In this document: positions 1 to 8,623 of the stretch, one piece after another | Layout of the letters: every line of letters begins with the position of its first letter | How positions within the stretch are numbered: the first letter of the stretch is position 1 | NCBI GenBank assembly: GCA_014804495.1 | Contig: JAAUZS010000014.1 | Coordinates: 31,562-43,714 of the forward strand | Direction of reading: 5' to 3' | DNA: 12,153 bases | Source of the DNA: Lachnospiraceae bacterium | GTDB lineage: Bacteria; Bacillota; Clostridia; Lachnospirales; Lachnospiraceae | The notes under the pieces: generated by a model | Told to the model about the DNA's origin: nothing | The model's input: only the letters and a program-made list of their open reading frames with translations | Databases searched by the model: none | Made by a program: the position numbers and the translations under genes

Positions 1-2527
1 CCTTTTTATGAGACCAGGAATCTCACCTTTGAAACTGCATGGGTTTCCGAAGAGGATGCTGATGTGGATCGTTATGGAAATGAAATCGTAACGCTTCCAA
101 CCAAGTCAATTCGGTGGGAACACAAAGATTTGATGGATGCCAGCTACCGCTATTCCCAACCCCTTATGGTGGAACTTTCAGCGGGCTCTCATGTATTTGA
201 AATAACAGTCAGCGAGGGCAGTTTTCTGCTTGGTAATATAACTTTGAAGGCTCCGACCGAGGTGAAGCCCTATAATGGCTCCGAAACCGCGACGGGGGGG
301 GGAATTAATCACTATTCAGGGAGAAGACTTCTACGAGAGAAACGATTCCGCAATTCATGCGGTAGGCGAATATGATTCTTCACTTTATCCATTATCCGCC
401 TATGAAACGGTATTGAACACCGTAGATGCGGATTCTTTTAAGACAGCGGGACAGACGATTTCCTACCAGTTCCATGTGGACAATGCGGGTTATTATTATT
501 TCGGAATGAACTATAAACAGTCCGAAAAAAATGATTTCCCGGTATTTGTTGACTGGAAGATAGATGGAGAAATCCCTAATACTGCATTTCAGAATTATTC
601 AGTAGAGTATACAACTAAATATAAGACGACGTCGTTGACCGATGAAGACGGAAATAAACTCAGTGTTTATCTGGAACCGGGTGACCACACGATTTCAATT
701 ACCATCAATGCGGAAAATTTGAGATATGCGCTTGAACGGGTGGACGAAATCATGAGCGGCATCAGTGATTTGTCGCTGGAGGTTACAAAAGTTGCGGGAA
801 CCAACAAGGACAAGTACAGGGATTTAAGGCTGACAAGATATATTCCCGATGTTCAGGACCGTTTGTATGGCTGGGTAGATGATCTTAATGCTCTTGCCGA
901 TACGGCAACACAGTATGTGGATGTGAAGGACGGAAGTGATGTGGCCGCATTTGCATATCTGCTGATTGCGGCAAAACAGTTAAAGACTCTGGGGGATGAG
1001 CCTAATGAACTGGTTTATCGTGTAGCGGAGTTGTCTACCAGCGTCAATTCAATTAATACGCAGATTGCTAACTTCGTAGACCTTATTAATAAGAATAATC
1101 TGTCTATCGACCGTATTTACATTTACCAGGAAGATGCGAAACTGCCGAAGAAATTGAATATATTCCAGAGGGCGTGGCTTTCTTTATGCAGATTTTTCAA
1201 TTCCTTCTTCGGCCAGTCATATTCCGCCAAGAATACGGATGCGAGTCATATTCAGGTATGGGTGAACAGACCAAGACAGTATGTGGAAATCATGCAGAAG
1301 ATGATTGACGATGAGTTTACGCCGCAGACAGGTATAGAGGTGGATCTGGCAATCATGACGGATGCCAATAAGCTTGTTCTTTCCAATGCGTCGGGGGATA
1401 CGCCCGATATTGCAACCGGTATCAACTATTCGATTCCGTTCGAACTTGGTACAAGAGGAGCGCTTGTAGACTTAACTAAATTTGACAATTATAAAGATGT
1501 TTTCGGCAGATATAGTGAGGGTATGCTGGTTTCTTCGGTAATCGGAGACGGATTCTATTCCCTGCCAGAAACTATGAACTTTTATGTTATGTTCTGCAGA
1601 ACCGATATTTTGGAAAAGCTGGGGCTTGAGCCGCCGGATACGATGGATGATCTGATCGGCATGATGACCGACTTACAGATGCGGGGACTGAATGTCTACT
1701 ATCCGACGGCCTCCATGCTGGTCATGAGAAACTTCCATGGAACAACGCCTTTGATTTTCCAGAACGGTGGAAGCCTGTACGGAGATACGGCACTTGAGAT
1801 TGAAATAGACAGCGAGGAATCCATTGAAGGATTTACACAGCTTACAGAATTGTTTACACTGTATGATTTGCCGGTGGATATTCCGAACTTTTATCAGCAT
1901 TTTAGGAATGGCGACCTGCCAATTGGAATTGCGGATTTCAATTCCTACAACCTTATCCTGAATGCGGCGCCTGAGATTGCGAACTCATGGAATATTAATC
2001 TGGTGCCGGGAGTTGTAGATGAAGAGACAGGAGAGGTTTACAGATATACATCAGGCGGCGCTGAAAGCATGGTAATGTTTACGTCAAATGATGAGAGGGA
2101 ACAGAAGGCATGGGAGTTTATGGATTGGTGGACCAGTACCGAAACTCAGGCTGAGTTCGGACAGATGCTTCAGATTATGTATGGTGATGAATATATCTGG
2201 CCTACGGCAAATCTTGAGGCATTTGGACAACTGCCATATCCTACCAAGGATAAAGATGTAATTATGGAGCAGGCTTCTTACATACTTGAAGCACCCAGAC
2301 TTCTTGGAAGCTATATGATGGAACGTGAACTTTCCAATGCATTCAACGATATTGTCGTAAATGGTAAATCGCTTCGTTCCAGAGTGGATGATGTCGTTAA
2401 GATAGTAGACCGGGAAACAAGAAGAAAACTTGAGGAGTTTGAATTTATCGACAGCGAGGGAAATGTCATTGAGGAATATGCAATACCTTCCGTTGATAAA
2501 GTCCGGGAGATAATGGGAAGACAGTAA
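1..2527 (+). CDS. Multidomain extracellular solute-binding protein of a carbohydrate ABC importer (5' partial, apparent frameshift)
   Basis: The reading frame is open from base 1, so the start and signal peptide lie upstream. Bases 1-300 (frame 1) encode the end of a beta-sandwich module finishing in an [14 protein letters not shown] strand pair. A second beta-rich module opening [13 protein letters not shown] (about 305-790) recalls CBM6/35-like folds and ends in the similar [12 protein letters not shown] mostly helical segment follows (about 815-1220), then a family 1 solute-binding domain (about 1245-2520). Its hallmarks are a DTPDIATG segment, [17 protein letters not shown] (hinge strand typical of the family), and [11 protein letters not shown] near the end. 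The frame changes by one base inside the G run at 294-302; with eight Gs the protein reads continuously ([14 protein letters not shown]). As written, the upstream frame stops at 375. An ATG at 275 preceded by GAGGTGAAG could restart translation but would yield a protein without a signal peptide. The gene lies 16 nt before a permease pair, which it presumably serves by capturing a sugar outside the cell. The substrate is unknown. Confidence 0.8.
294..302 (+). repeat. G9 homopolymer at the site of a frame change
   Basis: Nine consecutive Gs sit in the linker between the two beta-sandwich modules of the first solute-binding protein. Upstream coding is in frame 1 and downstream coding is in frame 2. 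Removing one G joins the frames with a sensible Gly-Gly linker. It may be a sequencing or assembly error, a slipped-strand (phase-variable) tract, or a fixed mutation; the sequence alone cannot separate these. Confidence 0.85.
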
Positions 2528-2530
2528 GAA

Positions 2531-2538
2531 AGAGGGAG
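2531..2538 (+). promoter_or_regulatory. Ribosome binding site for permease A1
   Basis: AGAGGGAG lies five bases before the ATG at 2544 and fixes that start, just after the stop of the upstream solute-binding protein gene. Confidence 0.7.
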
Positions 2539-2543
2539 AAAGA

Positions 2544-3449
2544 ATGCAAAAAAAATCCAAAGTAGGCAGAAGGTCACATTTTAATAAGAATGGTTATTAC
2601 TTCGTGCTGCCCTATGCCGTATTATTTGTAATATTCATACTGGCTCCGGTTATCATGGCGGTTGTTCTGTCATTTACCAATTTCAATGCTATTCAGTTTC
2701 CGAGTTTTGTAGGATTTCTGAATTACATAAACCTGATAACCAGTGATGATGTTTTCATGCAGTATGTATTGCCTAATACGGTCAAATACGCGCTAATCGT
2801 AGGTGTTGGCGGGTATGTGCTGTCATTTTTGCTTGCATGGGCGTTAGCGAATCTGACGAAGGTTCCAAGAACCATATTTGCGCTGGTTCTGTATTCGCCG
2901 AGTCTGACTACCGGTGTTGCAATGACAGTACTCTGGAAAATCATGTTTACCGGAGACCAGACAGGGTATATTAACAGCTGGCTGATGGACATAGGAGCTA
3001 TCAATGAACCTATTATCTGGCTTGTCAATACAACATATCTGCTTCCTATTGTTATCATAATAGGTTTGTGGAGCAGTATGGGTGTCGGATTTCTGGCAAT
3101 TTTAGCGGGTCTTTTGAATGTGGATGAATCATTATATGAAGCGGCAGCCATTGACGGAGTCAAGAACCGTTTTCAGGAAATGATTTATGTTACGATTCCC
3201 AGCATGAAGCCACAGATGTTGTTTGCAGCGGTCATGCAGATTGTAAGTGCATTCCAGAACGGTCAGATTAGTACGTTGTTAGCCGGTAACCCTACACCGC
3301 AGTACGCGGCACAGTTAATGGTAAACCACATAGAAGATTACGGCTTCATACGATATGAGATGGGATATGCGGCGGCAGTATCCGTAGCGCTTCTGCTGAT
3401 TGTGCAGATATTCTCATCCATATCCAAGAAACTGTTTGGCGATGAATAG
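2544..3449 (+). CDS. Carbohydrate ABC transporter permease, CUT1 (UgpA/MsmF-like), importer A
   Basis: This 301-residue inner-membrane protein is one of two channel subunits of a sugar importer. Six hydrophobic segments are visible at about residues 19-43, 78-102, 110-131, 166-188, 227-241 and 275-292. The cytoplasmic EAA loop, which docks the ATPase, begins EAAAIDG at residue 199 and runs into the IPSMKP element. Length and layout fit the MalF/UgpA-like half of CUT1 systems, without the long periplasmic insert of enteric MalF. The N-terminus is short and basic, as expected for a cytoplasmic end. The gene follows the large binding-protein gene by 16 nt and precedes its partner permease by 15 nt, so the three form a conventional SBP-permease-permease cassette. 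Substrate specificity cannot be read from it. An A8 run lies at 2548-2555, just after the start codon. Confidence 0.93.
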   Translation: MQKKSKVGRRSHFNKNGYYFVLPYAVLFVIFILAPVIMAVVLSFTNFNAIQFPSFVGFLNYINLITSDDVFMQYVLPNTVKYALIVGVGGYVLSFLLAWALANLTKVPRTIFALVLYSPSLTTGVAMTVLWKIMFTGDQTGYINSWLMDIGAINEPIIWLVNTTYLLPIVIIIGLWSSMGVGFLAILAGLLNVDESLYEAAAIDGVKNRFQEMIYVTIPSMKPQMLFAAVMQIVSAFQNGQISTLLAGNPTPQYAAQLMVNHIEDYGFIRYEMGYAAAVSVALLLIVQIFSSISKKLFGDE

Positions 3450-3458
3450 GAGAGGAGA
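3448..3458 (+). promoter_or_regulatory. Ribosome binding site for permease A2
   Basis: AGGAGAGGAGA begins within the stop codon of permease A1 and lies six bases before the ATG at 3465. This strong site supports that start and implies close translational linkage of the pair. Confidence 0.7.
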
Positions 3459-3464
3459 AGAAAG

Positions 3465-4343
3465 ATGGCTGCATATAAAGGACACAGAATGAACCCTGAT
3501 AAGTTTGAAACGGGACAGATTAAGTTATACCTTTTCGTTGTTCCACTGGTATTGATTACGGGTCTGCCGATTGTATTCATCATATTCCATGCGTTTAAAC
3601 CGATGGAAGAGTTGTTTGCTTTCCCACCGAAATTCATTACCACACATCCGACACTGGATAATTTCAGAAAACTGTTTAAGGCATCCCGCTCAGCAGGTAT
3701 ACCGCTTAGCAGATATGTATTCAACAGCTTGATGATTACGATTGCGGTAGTATTTTCATCGCTTCTTCTTTCTACTATGGCGGCGTACTCACTTTCCAAG
3801 CTGAAATACAAAGGAAGGAACCTGATGCTGCAAATCAACCAGTTTGCATTGATGTTCGTTCCGGTAGCGGTTATGATACCCCGGTATCTGATTGTTAATA
3901 AGCTTGGCCTGATTGATACTTACTGGGCGGAAATACTTCCGTTAATACCGCTTCCGGTTGCACTGTTCCTGGTTAAACAGTTCGTAGATCAGGTTCCGGA
4001 TTCTTTGATAGAAGCGGCTTATATGGACGGTGCAAAAGAATGGCAGATTTATATGAAGGTCATCCTGCCGTTGATAAAACCGGCTATTGCAACGGCTGCA
4101 ATACTGGTATTCCAGCAGGTATGGACGAATCTTGAGGCGGCTAATTATTATATCAATGATGACGGACTGAAATCTCTTGCGTTTTATATGAATACATTGA
4201 CCAGTACCACGACAACTAATACCGTAGCAGGTCAGGGTCTATCGGCAGCGGCGTCGCTGATTATGTTTTTACCGAACCTGATTCTCTTCTGTATCTTACA
4301 GAGGAATGTCATGAATACCATGGCACATTCCGGTATCAAATAG
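3465..4343 (+). CDS. Carbohydrate ABC transporter permease, CUT1 (UgpE/MsmG-like), importer A
   Basis: This 292-residue membrane protein is the second channel subunit of importer A. The EAA loop starts EAAYMDG at residue 183 and continues to the ILPLIKP element, the conserved ATPase-contact pattern of binding-protein-dependent permeases. The first hydrophobic segment (about residues 22-44) ends in FHAFKPMEELFAFPPKF, and the PTLDNFRKLF stretch before the second segment is typical of the MalG/UgpE half. The length is normal for that half. The protein should pair with the permease encoded 15 nt upstream. No ATPase gene follows; the next gene, 19 nt on, encodes a propeller/Yip1 membrane protein. 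The transported sugar is not identifiable from sequence. Confidence 0.93.
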   Translation: MAAYKGHRMNPDKFETGQIKLYLFVVPLVLITGLPIVFIIFHAFKPMEELFAFPPKFITTHPTLDNFRKLFKASRSAGIPLSRYVFNSLMITIAVVFSSLLLSTMAAYSLSKLKYKGRNLMLQINQFALMFVPVAVMIPRYLIVNKLGLIDTYWAEILPLIPLPVALFLVKQFVDQVPDSLIEAAYMDGAKEWQIYMKVILPLIKPAIATAAILVFQQVWTNLEAANYYINDDGLKSLAFYMNTLTSTTTTNTVAGQGLSAAASLIMFLPNLILFCILQRNVMNTMAHSGIK

Positions 4344-4362
4344 AAATGAGAGGGCGAGAGCA

Positions 4363-6423
4363 ATGAAAAAAAGGAAGAAAAAGCTTTTGGTCTCATTGGC
4401 AGCGCTTCTCATTGCCATAGGGCTTTTGACTGACACCATGACGGCGTGGGCGGATGCACCGTATAAGACCTATACCGTGGATGGCTATGGCTATGTAACG
4501 GAGACGCAGACCGCATATCTGCCTTATGAGACAATCACCAAAATAGGCGAGGAAGCGTTGATTGCACCAACGGATTTTACCCTGCTGGATGATGGTTATA
4601 TGTATATTCTGGACAGTGGAAACAGGCGGGTTGTTGTTTCTGATATGGAAGGGGAGCTGATTTCCACATTCGGAGAGGATGTACTTGAGAATCCGAGAGG
4701 TATGTATGTAACGGCTGAGCATATCTGTTATGTAGCGGACAGAGACGCCAAGAAAATCTTTGTTTTTAATGAAAACGGGGAGATGACCCGGTCATACGGA
4801 AGACCGGTTGCCGCAATGTACGGTGAGACACAGGATTTCCTGCCGTTAAAAATCGTAGTGAATGAATCAGGCACTATGTACATAATCTGTGAGTCAAATA
4901 CAAACGGTATCGTACAGATAAGTCCGGTGGATAACGGAACATTCCTCGGCTATTTCGGAACGAATGCAACGGATCCTTCCTTATGGAATATTGTATGGCG
5001 TTCTATTCTGACAGATGCGCAGAGGGCGAAGATGCAGGCGAATATTCCGGCGACTCCCGATAACATGGCTATAGATGAAAAAGGTCTGATATATACGGTA
5101 ACGCGAGGTGAGGAATACGATACGTTAAAGCGACTCAACATTGCCGGTACCAATATGATTGATACGGGAAACGTGGAACGATATGAGGAAGTGCCTGCTG
5201 CTGTAGCAGTCGGAAATCATGACAATGTGTTCGTGGTATCCCAGATGGGTTACATTTATGAATACAACAATGAAGGTGAACTGTTATTTGTATTTGGCGG
5301 AAGTGATGACGGGCAGCAGAGAATCGGTCTTAGCACAAAGGTAGAAGCGATTCAGGTTGATACCGAAGACAAGATTTATGTGTTGGATTCCGATAAGGCA
5401 CAGATACAGATATATGAACCGACAGAGTTTACTAATTATCTTCATTCAGCGCTATACCTATTTTCGAAGGGAAGATATACCGAGAGTAAAGAGCCGCTGG
5501 AAGAAGTGCTCAAAATGAATAACCTGTTCGATTATGCCAATATGGCGATGGGCAGGGCGCTATATAAAGAAGAGAATTATGAAGATTCCCTGTATTATTC
5601 AAAACTGGCAAAAGATTATGACGGTTATTCGGATTCTTTTTGGGAAATCAGAAATAACTGGCTGAAAAGGAATCTGGCGGCAGTAATTATCATTGTATTT
5701 ATCCTGTATGTATTAAAGAAGGTTATAGACATACTGGATAAGAAAAAACATATCCTCGATAAGCCGAGAAAAACTCTTGAGCAGTTTGGTAATATCAGGA
5801 TTGTCAGCGAGCTGCGCTATATGTTTTACTATATGCGGCATCCGATTGATGGCTGTTATGGCATTAAGCGAGAAGGAAGGGTTTCCGTACTTAGCTCGAA
5901 TATACTGCTTGTTTTAATTATGCTGTTTTATGTTATTAACAAATACTTCTGCGGATTCCTGCTAAAGAATGTCAGGGAAGGAAGCTTTGATATTATCTCA
6001 GACATTGGTTTTATACTGATTGTCCTGGGTCTGGTAGTCGGTTGTAATTATCTGATGTGTACTATTAATGATGGTGAGGGCAAGCTTAGGCATATTTACT
6101 GCTCATTCATTTACAGCATGGCGCCATATCTTGTATTTATGCCGGTTTTGTTTGTACTGTCTCATGTACTTACCTATAACGAGGTATTCTTCATAGAGTT
6201 TGGAAACCTGTTTATGGTAGTGTGGATTGCGGTATTAGGATTTATAGCGATTAAGGAAATCAATAACTATACGGTCAAGGAAACCTTTAAAATTATATTC
6301 CTGACACTGTTTACAATCTTTATCGCCTGTCTGCTGGCATTCATTATCTATGTGCTGTGGGCGCAGGTATTTGATTTCATTCAGTCTCTATTTGGAGAGG
6401 TGGTGTATCGGGTTGGCAACTAA
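4363..6423 (+). CDS. Exported NHL-like propeller / TPR-like / Yip1-family membrane protein
   Basis: This 686-residue protein has no assigned function that I know of. A signal peptide is clear: KKRKKK, a hydrophobic core, then AWA-DA with probable cleavage after residue 30. Six NHL-like blades can be picked out starting near residues 71, 110, 159, 231, 277 and 323. They share an 'xxIYVLDSxxxxIxIY' pattern, for example YMYILDSGNRRVVV and KIYVLDSDKAQIQIY, so a six-bladed propeller outside the cell is likely. Residues about 358-425 look like one or two TPR-like helical pairs (FSKGRYTESKEPLEEVLK, ALYKEENYEDSLYYSKLAK). One transmembrane helix follows (about 438-457), with KK and DKKKH on its inner side. 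A Yip1-like membrane domain then starts with HPIDGCYGIKREGR (about residues 493-506) and has five more hydrophobic segments to the C-terminus. It sits between two sugar importers and overlaps the next gene by 11 nt. It may be a scaffold, sensor or assembly factor for surface glycan uptake; that is inference. GAGAGGG at 4348-4354 supports the ATG. Confidence 0.8.
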   Translation: MKKRKKKLLVSLAALLIAIGLLTDTMTAWADAPYKTYTVDGYGYVTETQTAYLPYETITKIGEEALIAPTDFTLLDDGYMYILDSGNRRVVVSDMEGELISTFGEDVLENPRGMYVTAEHICYVADRDAKKIFVFNENGEMTRSYGRPVAAMYGETQDFLPLKIVVNESGTMYIICESNTNGIVQISPVDNGTFLGYFGTNATDPSLWNIVWRSILTDAQRAKMQANIPATPDNMAIDEKGLIYTVTRGEEYDTLKRLNIAGTNMIDTGNVERYEEVPAAVAVGNHDNVFVVSQMGYIYEYNNEGELLFVFGGSDDGQQRIGLSTKVEAIQVDTEDKIYVLDSDKAQIQIYEPTEFTNYLHSALYLFSKGRYTESKEPLEEVLKMNNLFDYANMAMGRALYKEENYEDSLYYSKLAKDYDGYSDSFWEIRNNWLKRNLAAVIIIVFILYVLKKVIDILDKKKHILDKPRKTLEQFGNIRIVSELRYMFYYMRHPIDGCYGIKREGRVSVLSSNILLVLIMLFYVINKYFCGFLLKNVREGSFDIISDIGFILIVLGLVVGCNYLMCTINDGEGKLRHIYCSFIYSMAPYLVFMPVLFVLSHVLTYNEVFFIEFGNLFMVVWIAVLGFIAIKEINNYTVKETFKIIFLTLFTIFIACLLAFIIYVLWAQVFDFIQSLFGEVVYRVGN
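6394..6403 (+). promoter_or_regulatory. Ribosome binding site supporting a TTG start
   Basis: GGAGAGGTGG, inside the end of the propeller/Yip1 gene, lies nine bases before TTG at 6413. No comparable site precedes the in-frame ATG at 6350. This decides the start chosen for the following gene. Confidence 0.6.
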
Positions 6424-8623
6424 ATTGACTACGAAGTTCAGAAAAATAATAAGTCTGTTTTTGGCGCTTAACTTAATCCTGTTATTATTACCGGATACAT
6501 GGTTTACAGGGATTGGTACAACGATGAAGGCACAGGCGGCAAATGAGATTAACGGACATTCACTGATTGCTGAAAATGATAATCTTGCCCTGTATATGAA
6601 TGAGGAAGATTTATCTGTTGTTGTAGAAGATAAGGCAACAGGCGCTTATATGGAGTCTTCTATCAGCTATGATGACGGAAAGAACAATAATACGTGGATG
6701 GGAGCAATGAGTTCTGCGCTGGTGCTTACTCTGATTAACCAGAATGATGATACTAAACAGGCGGATTTGCTCAATGATGATGTTACGAAAAACATCCAAT
6801 ATACAGATAATGGTTTTACGGCTGAAGTTTATTGGACCACATATAAGATTGGCATGACGCTGGAAGTATCTCTTTTAGAAGACGGATTGATGGCAAGAGT
6901 TGCGGACGAATCCATAAAAGAAGACGGAGACAGGTATTATATTGGTACAATTGCCATTTACCCTTATATGGGAACTTCCTATCTGGATGACAAAGAGGGT
7001 TATCTGTTTGTTCCCGACGGCAATGGAGCGTTGATTTATCTGGACGATAAAGAAGGGAGATTTAACAGTGGATATTCTTCCATGATTTACGGAAACGATA
7101 TCGGTTTTACGGAATCATCAGCAACTTCTTTACTTTGGGACCGCTTCGAGATGGTTACGGAGGCAGAACAGATTATAGCGCCGGTGTACGGTATAGCTCA
7201 TACAGATGACAGAATCGCATACCTTGCAGTCGTGGAAGAAGGAGCAATGAGAGCTACTATTGAGGCGCATCCTAATGGCGTCAGCGTAGATTACAATCGT
7301 GCTTATGCCAAGTTCATTGAGAGAAGGCTCTATACACAGCCTACAAGCAATAACTCCACGGGCGGCTCGCTGCATCTTTCCGAGGCGGAAAGAAGTCATT
7401 CCGATTTGCAGATACGATTTCTGTTCATGAGTGGGGATAAAGCTAATTATGCAGGTATGGCAAATGCCTACAGGGATTATCTGATTAACAATGGAACATT
7501 GTCGGTTCAGCCGGACAGCTACCGTACAAGGATTGATTTTATGGGAACGGAGCGGGAAAGCTGGGTTATCGGCACAACGGCGGTCGTCATGACGACGGTA
7601 GATGATATAAGGGAAATATATGCAGACTTAGCAGGTGAAAACGTAACGGATATCTTCACGTTATACAAAGGATGGCAGGACGGAGGTCTTTATAACATCC
7701 CGATAACCAAATACAAAGCGGATTCTAAAATCGGAGGAACCGGAGAACTTACAAAACTGATTAAAGATGCGCAGAATGATGGAATTGAGTTTTATCTTTA
7801 CAGTGATGCGCTAAGGATTAATCCGGATGAGCAGAATGCCACTTTCAATGTTGTTAAGAAGATTAACAAGAGAAGATTTGAGGAAGACACTTATCAGGAT
7901 GTATATGAAACGATGCTGTACCTGACTCCGGAACGAAGCAATGCGTTGGTAAATAAATTTATCACAAGCTACACGAAAAACGATGTGAATAATCTCTGTA
8001 TATCAGGACTCAGTAATACCTTATTTTCGTGGAACTATAGCGGAAATGTTTATACCAGATATGAGTGTGGCGCTAAGTATGCGGATACTATGGCGGCAGT
8101 GAAAGAAAAGACCAATCTGGTGCTTGAACAGCCGTTTGCGTATCTGTGGCAGGACACGAAAGCCTTTATAGATATGCCGCTGTATACGTCGAGTTACATA
8201 TATGAGGATGAAAGCGTGCCGTTCCTTTCCATTGTATTAAAGGGTGTGATGCCGGTATATTCCGAGTATGTGAATTTCGAGGCGAATAAGCAGGAATTTT
8301 TCTTAAAGATGGTTGAGACGGGTACTTATCCCTCCTTCTATATTACTAAGGAAAGCGCTTCTGAACTGATTTATACCAATTCCTGTGATATATACAGCTC
8401 TGAATATGATGTATATAAGAGCACGATTGCGGAGTATTCGCAGGCGCTTAAGGAGCTGAACGATAAGGTTTCAGGAGCATTCATTATCAATCATGAGATT
8501 ATGGATAATGGTGTAAATGTAGTCACTTATAGTAACGGAGTAACGGTTTATGTCAATTACAACAGCTATGCGGAAACTGTAAACGGGCATACCATTGACG
8601 CAATGTCCTATGAGGTGGATTAA
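6413..8623 (+). CDS. Exported DUF5696-like protein, possibly glycoside-hydrolase-like
   Basis: The chosen TTG start gives 736 residues; an ATG at 6350 would add 21 residues before the signal peptide and lacks a ribosome binding site. From TTG the protein opens MATKLTTKFRKIISL, has a Leu-rich hydrophobic core, and shows a cleavage site at KAQA-AN (after residue 42). Residues about 43-390 are beta-rich with many aromatic and acidic positions, as in the N-terminal beta-sandwich of several glycosidase clans. Residues about 395-640 alternate strands and helices like a (beta/alpha)8 barrel, with strand ends VTDIFTLYKGWQDGG (411-425), GIEFYLYSD (457-465), NNLCISGLSNTLFSW (526-540) and NLVLEQPFAYLW (568-579). 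The C-terminus has a strand pair (VVTYSNGVTVYVNYN) of the type that closes such enzymes. I recognise the overall type as DUF5696-like from its context and pattern; catalytic activity is inference. The gene overlaps the preceding one by 11 nt and abuts the next exactly, so it is probably translationally coupled to both. Confidence 0.65.
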   Translation: MATKLTTKFRKIISLFLALNLILLLLPDTWFTGIGTTMKAQAANEINGHSLIAENDNLALYMNEEDLSVVVEDKATGAYMESSISYDDGKNNNTWMGAMSSALVLTLINQNDDTKQADLLNDDVTKNIQYTDNGFTAEVYWTTYKIGMTLEVSLLEDGLMARVADESIKEDGDRYYIGTIAIYPYMGTSYLDDKEGYLFVPDGNGALIYLDDKEGRFNSGYSSMIYGNDIGFTESSATSLLWDRFEMVTEAEQIIAPVYGIAHTDDRIAYLAVVEEGAMRATIEAHPNGVSVDYNRAYAKFIERRLYTQPTSNNSTGGSLHLSEAERSHSDLQIRFLFMSGDKANYAGMANAYRDYLINNGTLSVQPDSYRTRIDFMGTERESWVIGTTAVVMTTVDDIREIYADLAGENVTDIFTLYKGWQDGGLYNIPITKYKADSKIGGTGELTKLIKDAQNDGIEFYLYSDALRINPDEQNATFNVVKKINKRRFEEDTYQDVYETMLYLTPERSNALVNKFITSYTKNDVNNLCISGLSNTLFSWNYSGNVYTRYECGAKYADTMAAVKEKTNLVLEQPFAYLWQDTKAFIDMPLYTSSYIYEDESVPFLSIVLKGVMPVYSEYVNFEANKQEFFLKMVETGTYPSFYITKESASELIYTNSCDIYSSEYDVYKSTIAEYSQALKELNDKVSGAFIINHEIMDNGVNVVTYSNGVTVYVNYNSYAETVNGHTIDAMSYEVD
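8612..8618 (+). promoter_or_regulatory. Ribosome binding site for permease B1
   Basis: GAGGTGG, within the last codons of the DUF5696-like gene, lies five bases before ATG 8624. That ATG follows the upstream TAA with no gap, an arrangement that favours translational coupling. Confidence 0.6.

Noticed and set aside
64..375. A separate 103-residue gene
   Set aside because: It is the in-frame downstream part of the cut solute-binding protein; the residues after the G run (from about 304) are out of the true frame and resemble nothing.
2548..2555. A8 run at the start of permease A1 as a second slippage site
   Set aside because: The frame is intact on both sides and Lys-rich N-termini with A runs are common; there is no sign of variation.
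2084..2560. Long minus-strand open frame of 158 codons
   Set aside because: It lies opposite a well-supported binding-protein domain, has no ribosome binding site that I could see, and its product looks like an antisense translation rather than a protein family.
2723..3163. Minus-strand open frame of 146 codons
   Set aside because: It is wholly antisense to permease A1, with no start signal or domain pattern.
3338..3838. Minus-strand open frame of 166 codons across the two permease A genes
   Set aside because: It is antisense to both permeases and spans their junction; no recognisable domain.
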